Part shown: positions 8,265 to 16,339 of the stretch, piece by piece
Numbering within the stretch: the stretch's first letter is position 1
Layout: the number at the start of each line of letters is the position of its first letter
Position numbers and translations under genes: made by a program
Notes under the pieces: generated by a model
Told to the model about the DNA's origin: nothing
Database searches by the model: none
The model's input: the letters and a program-made list of their open reading frames with translations, nothing else
Assembly (NCBI GenBank): GCA_965213855.1
Contig: CBDCAA010000008.1
Span: 558,001-622,000, forward strand
DNA length: 64,000 bases
Source of the DNA: JBBROS01 sp965213855
GTDB lineage: Bacteria; Pseudomonadota; Alphaproteobacteria; Acetobacterales; Acetobacteraceae
Reading direction: 5' to 3'

Positions 8265-8984
8265 TTAGCCCTGGTTGCGGCGGCGCCACAGCAGTGACGC
8301 GCCGATCATCGGCAGTCCGAGCAAGGCGAGGCTCGCCGGCTCCGGCACGGACGCGGTCAGCGAGACGCCGTCCAGCAGCGCGATGGGCGGCAGACCACTC
8401 GGCGTGCCGATAGACAGGAACGAGAGGACCTCGCTCGTGGCCGTCGCCGTGTAGGTGAACGAGTTCGTGAACCAGCCCGTGAACCCTCGGCTCGGGTCGG
8501 TGACCACGGCCGTCGAGAACGCCTGCATCCCGAGCGTCGCCTGCAGCTGCTCGGTCGTCTGCCCAAACCGGCTCTGCAATTGGCCGGCGGCCCAGCTGAA
8601 GGTCAGGGTGTAGTTCTGTCCGACGACCAGACCGCCGACGGTTTGCGAGATACCGCCCTCAACTTGCGGGTCACCATCGAGTCCGACGAACGCACCGCCA
8701 GTCGGGCTCGCCGTGTCGGCCCACAGCTTCTCGGCGCTGCCGCCATACTGCGTGTTCGCACCGACCGTGGTCGCAGCAGCCGGGCTCGTGAAATAGAGGT
8801 TATAGCCGCCGTTTCCGGACCAGCCGGTCACGCCCTCCCCACCGTATCCGGTTCCGAACTGATTGTTTGATGTGTAGCTCGAGGCGGTAAAATCCCCGTT
8901 CGTCAACATCGGCACGGCGTTAGCCGCCGCCGAACCGAGGCTGAGTGCGACCACCGTCGCCGCCAATCGTCCCATCTTCATCAT
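8265..8984 (-). CDS. PEP-CTERM sorting domain-containing protein
   Basis: An exported 239-residue protein with an N-terminal signal peptide (MMKMGRLAATVVALSLGS..., cleaved near ANA) and a C-terminal PEP-CTERM sorting signal: VPEPASLALLGLP, a hydrophobic stretch, then WRRR. Such tails are recognised by exosortase/archaeosortase, which transfers the protein to the envelope or releases it. The middle is a Gly/Ser/Thr-rich beta-sandwich-like region starting LTNGDFTAS, common to PEP-CTERM surface proteins. AGGAG lies five bases before the first ATG. No exosortase is in this window. Function beyond surface location is unknown. Confidence 0.92.
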   Translation of the reverse strand: MMKMGRLAATVVALSLGSAAANAVPMLTNGDFTASSYTSNNQFGTGYGGEGVTGWSGNGGYNLYFTSPAAATTVGANTQYGGSAEKLWADTASPTGGAFVGLDGDPQVEGGISQTVGGLVVGQNYTLTFSWAAGQLQSRFGQTTEQLQATLGMQAFSTAVVTDPSRGFTGWFTNSFTYTATATSEVLSFLSIGTPSGLPPIALLDGVSLTASVPEPASLALLGLPMIGASLLWRRRNQG

Positions 8985-9311
8985 GTGCTCCTGCCCACAC
9001 CCGCCGGACCATCCGGCTCGCGTATCGAATTCCTATGACACTCATTAACGATTGGCCAACAAAAAACAACAATGTTGATGGGTCGGCAGCGTTATTTTTT
9101 AGATTCTGGTGGTCCGTGCGTCCAAAAAGCCAAGCCGGAGCTCGAACACCGCCGGTCTGAGCCAACGCAGCGGCAAACGGCCCTGCCGGCGAGGGCTTGC
9201 TTGATTGCGACCGATCGCGCGTGTCGGGCCGACGATCCACTGTAGCGTCCGATCCTGCCCGTTCACGGCAGGCGCGAGCGGGCGTGGCATGGGCGTTGCT
9301 GGGGGTCGGTC
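8985..9311. other. Divergent intergenic region, locally AT-rich
   Basis: These 327 bases separate the minus-strand PEP-CTERM gene from the plus-strand permease. The part from about 9040 to 9115 is strikingly A/T-rich for this genome (runs of A and T around 9060-9070 and 9092-9100), as expected of promoters, but I cannot fix convincing -35/-10 boxes. No coding sequence is supported. Confidence 0.5.
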
Positions 9312-10145
9312 ATGGACGGCGCTGTTTCAACCCGGTCGGCAAAGCTGGACCCTGCTTCCGGATGGCGGCGGCGCGCCATGCTGCCATCCTCTGCCTGGGG
9401 CTGGTTGTCGATCGGGGCCATGCTAGCGGCGTGGTGGATCCTCTCGCTCTCCGGGCTGGTCTCTCGCGAGTTGCTGCCGTCACCGGCCGACGTGTTGGAG
9501 TCGGGCGTCGAAGTGGTCCGGGACGGCTATCGCGGGACGACGCTGTGGGGCAATGCGGCGTCGACCATGGGGCGGCTGGGCGCCGGGTTCGGACTGGCGG
9601 TCGGGATCGGGGTGCCGCTCGGGCTGTGGATGGGATCAGACCGGGTGGTATCGGCGGCGCTCGACTGGATCGTGCAGTTCATGCGGCCGCTGCCGCCGCT
9701 CAGCTACATGATCCTGCTGATCCTGTGGCTCGGGACGGGGAACGGGTCGAAGGCAGCGCTGCTGTTCCTGACGGCGTTCCCGATCATCGTCGCCTCCAGC
9801 GCAGCCGGGGTGCGCGGGGTGAAGCGGCAGCGGATCCAAGCGGCCCAGGCGCTCGGGGCGAGCGGGGGCCAGGTGTTCTGGACCGTGGTGCTCCCCTCGG
9901 CGGCGCCGATGGTGATGACGGGGCTGCAAGTGGCGCTGGCGGCGGCGTTCTCGACGGTGGTGTCGGCGGAGCTGCTTGCGGCGACGGACGGGCTGGGGTG
10001 GATGGTGATTTCGGCCAGCGCCTTCCTGCGGAACGACATCATCATGCTGGTGATTCTCGTGCTCGGTGGGTTGGGGGTGACGCTCGCTTGGGCACTGCGG
10101 CTGCTGGACCGGCGGCTCGTGCATTGGCGGGGGCGGGATAGTTGA
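9312..10145 (+). CDS. ABC transporter permease, taurine/sulfonate type (TauC/SsuC family)
   Basis: A 277-residue inner-membrane permease of the nitrate/sulfonate/taurine ABC family. It has about six hydrophobic segments, the first at about residues 30-48 (WGWLSIGAMLAAWWIL), and the cytoplasmic EAA-type loop QAAQALGASGGQVFWTVVLP that docks onto the ATPase. It begins a five-part importer: this permease, a second permease, a binding protein (frameshifted) and an ATPase, all on the plus strand. Two different permeases in one such system would make a heterodimeric channel. ATG at 9312 is preceded by GGGGGTCGG. Confidence 0.9.
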   Translation: MDGAVSTRSAKLDPASGWRRRAMLPSSAWGWLSIGAMLAAWWILSLSGLVSRELLPSPADVLESGVEVVRDGYRGTTLWGNAASTMGRLGAGFGLAVGIGVPLGLWMGSDRVVSAALDWIVQFMRPLPPLSYMILLILWLGTGNGSKAALLFLTAFPIIVASSAAGVRGVKRQRIQAAQALGASGGQVFWTVVLPSAAPMVMTGLQVALAAAFSTVVSAELLAATDGLGWMVISASAFLRNDIIMLVILVLGGLGVTLAWALRLLDRRLVHWRGRDS

Positions 10146-10152
10146 GGGTGTT

Positions 10153-10989
10153 TTGGGCCGGGTAACGGTCGCGGGTGGGCGGGACGAACCCACTCCCGTC
10201 CCCTCCCTGATCTCGGGGAGGGGAAGACGACTGCCGTCTTGGGCGGTCACGCTGGTGAGTGTGACAGCCGTGGTGGCGGTCTGGGTGGGGGTGACGAGCG
10301 GAGGGTTGGTGCGGGACCTGTTCCTGCCGGGGCCGATGGACGTGTGGGATGGGCTGCGAGAGCTGGTCGACGAGGGTTACAAGGGGCGTACGCTGCTCGA
10401 GCATATGGGCGTCAGCCTGATGCGGGTGGGGGTGGGCTTCATGACCGGCGCGGCCGTCGGGACGGCGCTGGGGTTGGCGATGGGCTACTGGAAGCGGATC
10501 GATGCGGCGGCCGGGCCGTTCGTCGAGTTCCTGCGCCCGTTGCCGCAGCTGGCCTACTTGATCCTGCTGATCATCTGGCTGGGCATCGGGGAAACCAGCA
10601 AGATTACCATGCTGTTCCTGGCCGCACTTCCGGTGTCGGCGATCGCGGCGCGGGATGGGGTGCGGAACGTGCCGCCGGAGCGGCTGTTGGTGGCGCGCGC
10701 TCTGGGCGCGAGCGAGTGGCAGGTCTTTACCGGCGTGGTGTTGCCGTCGGCCTTGCCCGAAGTGCTTGTGGGCGCCCGGCTGGCCGCGGGCATCGTCTAT
10801 GGGACCTTGATTGCGGCCGAGATCATCGCCGGCGCCAACGGGATCGGCTGGATGATCCTGGACGCGGGGCGGTTCCTGCGCTCGGATTACGTGTTCGCCG
10901 GCATCCTCATGATCGGGCTTGCGGGCGTGGCGATCGACCGGCTGCTGGTCCTGCTGGAGCGGCGCGTTGTGCATTGGGCGGGTCGGTGA
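10153..10989 (+). CDS. ABC transporter permease, taurine/sulfonate type, second copy
   Basis: A second TauC/SsuC-like permease, 278 residues from the TTG at 10153. The EAA loop is VARALGASEWQVFTGVVLPS, and membrane helices start near residue 32 (WAVTLVSVTAVVAVWVG). It is clearly homologous to the permease just upstream but diverged. The first 25 or so residues overlap a variant of the dispersed stem-loop repeat, so translation may really start further in, for example at one of the GTG codons around 10255-10270; there is no early ATG. The partner ATPase and binding protein follow. Confidence 0.87.
   Translation: MGRVTVAGGRDEPTPVPSLISGRGRRLPSWAVTLVSVTAVVAVWVGVTSGGLVRDLFLPGPMDVWDGLRELVDEGYKGRTLLEHMGVSLMRVGVGFMTGAAVGTALGLAMGYWKRIDAAAGPFVEFLRPLPQLAYLILLIIWLGIGETSKITMLFLAALPVSAIAARDGVRNVPPERLLVARALGASEWQVFTGVVLPSALPEVLVGARLAAGIVYGTLIAAEIIAGANGIGWMILDAGRFLRSDYVFAGILMIGLAGVAIDRLLVLLERRVVHWAGR
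10200..10223. repeat. Variant stem-loop repeat at the second permease 5' end
   Basis: CCCCTCCC pairs with GGGAGGGG across an 8-base loop, preceded by CCCACTCCCGT. It lies inside the open frame of the second permease and is related to, but distinct from, the CCCTCTCCCGC-type element. Confidence 0.55.
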
Positions 10990-11003
10990 GCGCTGTTGCT
11001 TCG

Positions 11004-11041
11004 AACCCTTACCCCGACCCTTTCTTGCGGGCGGGAGAGGA
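11004..11041. repeat. Degenerate stem-loop repeat before tauA
   Basis: A copy of the CCCTCACCCCGACCC leader followed by an imperfect stem (TTTCTTGCG against GCGGGAGAGG). It occupies most of the gap between the second permease and the binding-protein gene. Confidence 0.65.
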
Positions 11042-11070
11042 AGTCGGTGTCTGTCTTATGGAGGGTTGAA

Positions 11071-12083
11071 ATGGTTGGTTTGACACGGCGTGGCTTGGTG
11101 GTGGGTGCCGGTGCAGCGACGTTCGCGATCGGGCGGGCACGGGCGGCGGCACCGTCGGCGGTGAACCTCGGGTTCTTCACCGAGACGAAGCCGACGATGA
11201 TCGCCAAGGGCGAAGGGTGGTTCGAGGACGGGGTGGGCGCGAAGATCGCCTGGACCGAGATGGGCAGCGGCGCCGACATCAACACGGCGATGACGGCGGG
11301 GAGCTGCGACATCGGGCTGGCGACCGGGTCCGTCGCGACGTCGGCCGGGATCAGCCAGGGCTGCCCTACCAGCTCATCGGCATCGTCGACAACATCGGGC
11401 CCGGCGAGGACATGACCGTCCGGACCGCGGCCAACATCAAGACGCCGGCGGACTTCAAGGGCAAGAAGGTCGCGACGCCCTTCGGGTCGACCAGCCATTT
11501 CCGGCTGCTGGGCTTTCTGAAGACGAACGGCCTCACGCAGAAGGACGTGACGGTGCTGGACATGAAGGCCGGCGCCATCCAGGCGGCGTGGTCGCGGGGC
11601 GAGATCGATGCGGCGTATGTGTGGCCGCCGGCGCGCAGCAAGATCGCGGCGGACGGCGGCACGCCCTATCCGACGTGGCAGGCGCTGGACAAGGCCGGGT
11701 ATGTGATCGCGGACCTGATCATCGTGCGCACGGCGTTCGCCGAGCAGTACCCGGACGCGGTGGTCGGGTTCCTCAAGGCCTACGACCGGGCACTCACGCT
11801 TTGGCAGACGAAGCCGGTCGACGCCGCGATGATCGTCGCCAAGCAGGCTGGCGTGACCCCGGAGGTCGCGACGGCAGACATGAAGGAGTATGACTTCGTG
11901 CCGCTGAAGGAGCAGGCGACCGCAGCCTGGCTCGGCGAACCCGGCCAGGCCGGCAAGTTCGCCACCGTGCTGAAGGGCACGTCGGAGTTCCTGGTCGAGC
12001 AACGGAGCATCAAGAGCTCGCCGCCGATCGAGACGTTCCATAAGGCGATCAACACGTCGTACCTGAAGCAGGCGGTGGGTTGA
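11071..12083 (+). pseudogene. tauA: Taurine-type ABC substrate-binding protein, frameshifted
   Basis: Reads as a periplasmic TauA-like protein once one base is restored. From the ATG at 11071 the first frame gives a signal peptide (MVGLTRRGLVVGAGAATFAI, with a twin-arginine) and ...SCDIGLATGSVATSAGISQG. The second frame continues LPYQLIGIVDNIGPGEDM... through the family segments ATPFGSTSHFRLLGFLK and WSRGEIDAAYVWPPA to the stop at 12083. The break is at about 11358-11362, where CAGGGCTGCCC should read CAGGGCCTGCCC: one C is missing. As given, the protein would be truncated. Everything downstream is well conserved, so recent loss or a sequencing error are both possible. TauA binds taurine or related sulfonates; the exact ligand is inferred. 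Confidence 0.85.
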
Positions 12084-12856
12084 GCTTCGTCCGGTTCGAC
12101 GACGTCTCGGTCACCTACGGGACCGGGGCGTCGGCGGTCCGGGCGCTGGAGCGGGCGGACCTGGCGTTCGAGCGGGGGGACTTCGTCTGCATCGTCGGTC
12201 CGTCGGGCTGCGGCAAGACGACGATGATGCAGACGCTGGCGGGGTTCCTGGCGCCCACGACGGGCGTGGTGCGGCTGGACGGCGTGGTGGTGACGGGCCC
12301 GGGGCCGGAGCGGGGCGTGGTGTTCCAGCAGCCGGCGCTGTTCCCGTGGATGACGGTCGAGCGCAATGCCGGATTCGGGCCGCGGATGCGGCATGAGGCG
12401 CGGGGCGTGGCGGCGGCGCGGGTGGAGCAGTGGCTGCGAACGACGGGGCTGTGGGAGTTCCGGGACCGTTACCCGTATGAGCTGAGCGGCGGCATGCAGC
12501 AGCGGCTGGCGATCGCGCGGGCGCTGTGCAACGAGCCGAAGGTGTTGCTGATGGACGAGCCGTTCGGCGCGCTCGATGCGCTCACGCGGGAGCGGATGCA
12601 GGAGGAGCTGCACGCCGTTTGGCGGCGGGCCGGCATGACGGTGGTGTTCATCACGCATTCCGTGGAGGAGGCGGTTTATCTGGGGACAGAGGTGGTGGTC
12701 ATGTCGCCGCGTCCCGGCCGGATCGTCGCCCGGCTGCCGATGCCGTTCGCGCGCGACCATGCCGCCGAGGGGATCCGGTCGGTCAAGTCCCGGCCGGATT
12801 TCGTGACGGAGCGGGAGCGGGTGCTGTCGATGATCTGGGAGATGGCCGACTCGTAG
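12080..12856 (+). CDS. tauB: ABC transporter ATP-binding protein, taurine/sulfonate type
   Basis: The ATPase of the importer, 258 residues. Walker A GPSGCGKTT (about residues 40-48), Q-loop QQPALFPWMT, signature LSGGMQQR, Walker B VLLMDEP and switch ITHS are all intact. It starts with TTG at 12080, overlapping the binding protein's stop by four bases, so translation is coupled. Similarity is to the TauB/SsuB branch that imports taurine, alkanesulfonates or nitrate. Only nine bases separate its stop from that of the convergent cupin gene. Confidence 0.92.
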   Translation: MSFVRFDDVSVTYGTGASAVRALERADLAFERGDFVCIVGPSGCGKTTMMQTLAGFLAPTTGVVRLDGVVVTGPGPERGVVFQQPALFPWMTVERNAGFGPRMRHEARGVAAARVEQWLRTTGLWEFRDRYPYELSGGMQQRLAIARALCNEPKVLLMDEPFGALDALTRERMQEELHAVWRRAGMTVVFITHSVEEAVYLGTEVVVMSPRPGRIVARLPMPFARDHAAEGIRSVKSRPDFVTERERVLSMIWEMADS

Positions 12857-12865
12857 CCAAACCGG

Positions 12866-13366
12866 TCAGACGGCGCGCCAGCCGGGTTGGGACGGGTCGG
12901 TCAGCTTGTAGTTGACGGGGCCGATGCCGCAGATCGCGATGACCGCGGGTTCCGGGTGCGTGCGGATCACGCCGTCATAGTGCGGCGTCGTCGCGACCCG
13001 GCGCACGAAGCTGCCGGCCGGAACGGGGACGCATCGGGCAGGGTCGAAATCCGGGCCGCTGTTGCACCACCACGTGCCCGAGACGACGACGCAGAGGCGG
13101 TCGGACGTGTAGGTGTGCGGGGCGCTCATGTAGCCGGGCCACCAGCGCACAAGGGTGTAGTAAATGCCCTCGGCGTTGATGTCGCCCACCAGCGGGCACA
13201 TGTCGACGCTGCGTTCGGGGTATCCCTTGTTTGGGATCCAGGCGAGGTCGGCCGGGGGGCGGATGATGGTCTGGGCCGGGTCGAGCGGGCTGGCCTGGGC
13301 GGTCGTTGCGAGCAGGGGGGCAAGGCTCGCGAGTAGGGGCGCGAGAAAGAGGTCGCGGCGGTCCAT
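12866..13366 (-). CDS. Secreted cupin-domain protein
   Basis: A 166-residue protein with an N-terminal export signal (MDRRDLFLAPLLASLAPLLA..., twin-arginine-like, cleaved near AQAS) and a cupin-like beta-barrel: RWWPGYMSAPHTYTSDRLCVVVSGTWW is split here as the His-containing first cupin motif (APHTYTSDR), and the second motif includes PAGSFVRRVATTPHYDG. Cupins bind metals and catalyse or sense many small molecules. The gene is convergent with tauB. Function unknown; cupin fold assignment fairly sure. Confidence 0.75.
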   Translation of the reverse strand: MDRRDLFLAPLLASLAPLLATTAQASPLDPAQTIIRPPADLAWIPNKGYPERSVDMCPLVGDINAEGIYYTLVRWWPGYMSAPHTYTSDRLCVVVSGTWWCNSGPDFDPARCVPVPAGSFVRRVATTPHYDGVIRTHPEPAVIAICGIGPVNYKLTDPSQPGWRAV

Positions 13367-13455
13367 GGTCGTTTTCTCCCGGGGGCGCTTTGGTGCGTCT
13401 TGAGGGGAGGGTGGACGGGCGCGGTTCTGGGAGCAAGGGCGACTCTGGCCTTTGG

Positions 13456-13492
13456 ACCCTCACCCCGGCCCTCTGCCGCAGGCGGGAGAGGG
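13456..13492. repeat. Stem-loop repeat between cupin and solute-binding genes
   Basis: A copy of the dispersed element: leader CCCTCACCCCGGCC followed by CCCTCTGCCGC, a short loop and GCGGGAGAGGG (one mismatch in the stem). It lies just past the 3' end of the minus-strand solute-binding gene, where a terminator would act. Confidence 0.75.
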
Positions 13493-13494
13493 CT

Positions 13495-14238
13495 TCAGGG
13501 CGCGACTTGTTCGTGGGGGAGGCCGACGGCGTCGAGGGCTTGGCGGACTTGGCCGGTCCGTTTGGCGCGGGTGAGGAAGTCGGCGGCGAGGGCGAGTGCG
13601 TCCGGGCGGCCGGGCGGGAGCGCGATGGAGATGGTGGTCTGCTGGAAGCCGCCCGGGGTGATGCGGCTGCCGGGGATGGTGGGGGCGACCTGGTTGAGGC
13701 TGTCACGGCTGAGGGCGAGTGCGTCGGCCCGCCCCTCGCGCAGCATGGCGATCGCTTCGTCGACGCCGCGGACGGCGACGGGGGTCGTGCGAAGGAGTGT
13801 GCGCGCGGCGGCGCGGATGGTGGTGGTGTCGGCGATGCCGATGACGCGGACATGCGGGCGGTCGACGTCCTGGAGGGTCTCGAGGCTGGAGGCGGCGCTG
13901 ACGAGGTAGGTGCTTTCGAGCAGGTAGTAGGCTGGGCCGAAGGCGACGCGGGCGGCACGCGCCGGGTCGACGGGCATGAAGGCGACGTCGATTTCGGCGG
14001 CGGCGACGGCGTCGGTGCATTCGCCGCTGTTGGGGAACACGCGCAGCGCGAGCGGGAGGCCGTGTTCGCGGGCGAGGGCGGAGAGCAGGTCGACGGTGAC
14101 GCCATGGGGCTGTTGATCGGCGTCGAGGGCGACGAAGAAGACGCCTGCGGTGGGGGCCTGGACAACGCCGGCCTGGAGTGTGCCGGAGGGGGCGAGAGGT
14201 GATGGCACCTGGGAGTGTCCTTGCCTTTGAACCCCCAT
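13495..14238 (-). CDS. Family 3 solute-binding domain protein
   Basis: A 247-residue protein with the bilobed fold of amino-acid-type extracellular binding proteins (family 3). Seen: PHGVTVDLLSALAREHGLPL near the N-terminus, IDVAFMPVDPARAARVAFG, and the second lobe with MLREGRADALALSRDS. No signal peptide is apparent, which is odd for a periplasmic protein. The ATG at 14238 lies in repeat-like DNA; a GTG at 14208 (MPSPLAPSGTLQAGV) is an alternative start. No transporter subunits of its class adjoin it. It might be cytoplasmic, or its true leader has been lost. Confidence 0.75.
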   Translation of the reverse strand: MGVQRQGHSQVPSPLAPSGTLQAGVVQAPTAGVFFVALDADQQPHGVTVDLLSALAREHGLPLALRVFPNSGECTDAVAAAEIDVAFMPVDPARAARVAFGPAYYLLESTYLVSAASSLETLQDVDRPHVRVIGIADTTTIRAAARTLLRTTPVAVRGVDEAIAMLREGRADALALSRDSLNQVAPTIPGSRITPGGFQQTTISIALPPGRPDALALAADFLTRAKRTGQVRQALDAVGLPHEQVAP

Positions 14239-14279
14239 CCAAAACCCTTTCCCGAGGATGTGGAGGGAGACGGCTGTCT

Positions 14280-15602
14280 TTAGGCCGCTTCGGCCGTGAT
14301 CGCGGTGGTGAGGGTTTCGACGATGCGGTCGATGTGGGGGCGCTCGAGGATGAGCGGGGGGCTGAGCGCGATGGTGTCGCCGGTGGTGCGGGTCAGCAGG
14401 CCGTTGTCGAAGCAGCGTTCGAAGATGCGGACGGCGCGCTGGGTGGGCGCGCCGGGGCGCGGGGTGAGCTCGATGCCGGCGACGAGGCCCAGGTTGCGGA
14501 TGTCGATGACGGTGGGAAGGCCGCGGAGGCTATGGATCGCGTGCTGCCAATAGGGCTCGATGGCGGCGGCGCGGCCGGGCAGGTCTTCGGCCTGCTGAAG
14601 GTCCATGCTGGCGATGGCGGCGGCGGCGGCGAGCGGATGGCCGCTATAGGTGTAGCCGTGGAAAAGCTCGATGCCGGCCGGGCTGCCGTCGACGATGGTG
14701 GCATAGACCTGGCTGGTGGTGGCGACGGCGCCCATCGGGACGGCGGCGTTGGTGAGGCCCTTGGCCATGGTCATGATGTCGGGGACGACGCCAAGCCGTT
14801 CGGCGCCGAAGTTGGTGCCCATGCGGCCGAACCCTGTGATGACCTCGTCGAAGATGAGCAGGATGCCGTACTTGGTGCAGAGGGCGCGGAGCCGGTCGAG
14901 GTAGCCGGCGGGCGGGACCAGCACGCCGGTGCTGCCCGCGACGGGCTCGACCATGACGGCGGCGATCGTGTCGCCGCCGTGCAGGGCGACGAGGTTTTCG
15001 AGCGCGTCGGCCAGGTGGGCGCCGTGTTCGGGTTGGCCCTGCGTGAAGGCGCGCCCGAGGTCGTGGGTGTGGGGGAGGTGGTCGGCGTAGGGCAGCATGG
15101 CGCCGAACTGCTTGCGGTTGGGGCCGATGCCGCCGACCGAGATGCCGCCGAAGCCGACGCCATGGTAGCCGCGTTCGCGCCCGACCAGGCGGACGCGCTG
15201 CGCCTCGCCCCGGGCGCGATGGTAGGCGAGGGCGATCTTGAGCGCCGTGTCGGCCGATTCGCTGCCGGAGTTGGTCCAGAAGACGCGGTCGAGCGGGGCG
15301 GGGAGGATCTCGGCGAGGCGGGCGGCGGCCTGGAAGGCGATCGGGTGGCCCATCTGGAAGCTGGGCGCGAAATCGAGGATGGCGGCCTGGCGCTGGATGG
15401 CCTCGACGATCTCGCGGCGGCCATGGCCTGCATTGACACACCAGAGGCCGGCGGTGCCGTCGAGGATCTCGCGGTTGTCGTTGGTATAGTAGAACATGCC
15501 CTCGGCGCGGGCCAGCATGCGCGGGGCCTGCTTGAAGGCGCGGTTGGCCGTGAACGGCATCCATAGGGCGTCGAGGTTGTTGGGCCGGCTGATGTCGTTC
15601 AT
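14280..15602 (-). CDS. Omega-amino acid--pyruvate aminotransferase (class III)
   Basis: A 440-residue class III PLP aminotransferase. The opening LDALWMPFTANRAFK matches beta-alanine:pyruvate transaminases. The PLP-binding lysine is Lys281 (MTMAKGLTNAAVPMG), the Asp-containing strand is LLIFDEVITGFGRMG, and the GSESADTALK and GYHGVGFGG segments are present. Family members move the amino group of beta-alanine, taurine or other omega-amines to pyruvate. Next to a taurine-type importer, taurine is a reasonable substrate (giving sulfoacetaldehyde), but no sulfoacetaldehyde-processing gene is nearby. Divergent from the GST gene. Confidence 0.92.
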   Translation of the reverse strand: MNDISRPNNLDALWMPFTANRAFKQAPRMLARAEGMFYYTNDNREILDGTAGLWCVNAGHGRREIVEAIQRQAAILDFAPSFQMGHPIAFQAAARLAEILPAPLDRVFWTNSGSESADTALKIALAYHRARGEAQRVRLVGRERGYHGVGFGGISVGGIGPNRKQFGAMLPYADHLPHTHDLGRAFTQGQPEHGAHLADALENLVALHGGDTIAAVMVEPVAGSTGVLVPPAGYLDRLRALCTKYGILLIFDEVITGFGRMGTNFGAERLGVVPDIMTMAKGLTNAAVPMGAVATTSQVYATIVDGSPAGIELFHGYTYSGHPLAAAAAIASMDLQQAEDLPGRAAAIEPYWQHAIHSLRGLPTVIDIRNLGLVAGIELTPRPGAPTQRAVRIFERCFDNGLLTRTTGDTIALSPPLILERPHIDRIVETLTTAITAEAA

Positions 15603-15676
15603 GGGGCCAAGTGTGCCGGCTTTGGCGGGCGTGGTGCAAGCGTGGCATGGTTGGGCGGCATTGGTCGGAGGCGCGG

Positions 15677-16339
15677 GTGTCGGACGGGCGGTTGTTCATC
15701 GGGACGCGGCGTTACTCGTCATGGTCGTTGCGGGGATGGCTGGGGGTGCGGCTGGCCGGGCTCGATGTCGAGGACGTCGTGATCCCGTTGGATGGCGGGC
15801 AGCCGGGCAGCCTGGTGTCGCGGACGAGCCCGAGCGGGCTGGTGCCGTATCTGGAGCACCGGGGGCTGCGCGTTTGGGAGACCCTGGCGATCTGCGAGTA
15901 TTGCGCGGACCTGGCGCCGGAACTGTGGCCGGAGGGGATGGCGGCGCGGACGCAGGCGCGGGTGATCGCGGCGGAGATGCATGCGGGGTTCCGTGGGCTG
16001 CGGTCGGCAATGCCGATGATCCTGGGCGTAGACAAGGGCGGGCTGGGGCGGACTGACGCGGCGCTGGCGGATATCGCGCGGATCGAGGCGGTGTGGCGGG
16101 AGACGCGGTCGGCGTTCGGGGCGGGGGGACCGTATCTGTTCGGGGCCGGGTTCGGGGCGGCCGATGCGATGTTCGCACCGGTGGTGACCCGATTCCTGAC
16201 GTGGCGGCCCGAGATCGCGGCGGACACGGCGGCGTACTGCGCGGCGGTGCGCGCCCACCCGCTGATGGAGGAGTGGTATCGGCTCGCGGCGGCAGAGCCG
16301 GCCGAGTGGCGGCTGGCGCACTACGAGACTGCGGCGTGA
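15677..16339 (+). CDS. Glutathione S-transferase family protein
   Basis: A 220-residue GST. The thioredoxin-like N-terminal domain opens GRLFIGTRRYSSWSLRGWL, followed by the cis-proline segment SGLVPYLEHRGL and ICEYCADLAPELWPEG; the C-terminal helical domain has DAMFAPVVTRFLTW. Such enzymes conjugate glutathione to electrophiles. I chose the GTG at 15677 because GGAGG lies 5 bases upstream; the frame is open to 15611 (ATG at 15647 is an alternative). Its TGA overlaps the GTG start of the next gene, so the three genes from here are probably coupled. Confidence 0.88.
   Translation: MSDGRLFIGTRRYSSWSLRGWLGVRLAGLDVEDVVIPLDGGQPGSLVSRTSPSGLVPYLEHRGLRVWETLAICEYCADLAPELWPEGMAARTQARVIAAEMHAGFRGLRSAMPMILGVDKGGLGRTDAALADIARIEAVWRETRSAFGAGGPYLFGAGFGAADAMFAPVVTRFLTWRPEIAADTAAYCAAVRAHPLMEEWYRLAAAEPAEWRLAHYETAA

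Noticed and set aside
8985..9311. Possible sigma-54 promoter of the PEP-CTERM gene
   Set aside because: A TTGGCC lies in the AT-rich patch but the GC element at -12 is absent at the required spacing, so I did not call it.
14178..15566. A long plus-strand open frame across the aminotransferase gene
   Set aside because: Gly/Ala/Asp-rich shadow; the minus strand carries an intact aminotransferase with all active-site residues.
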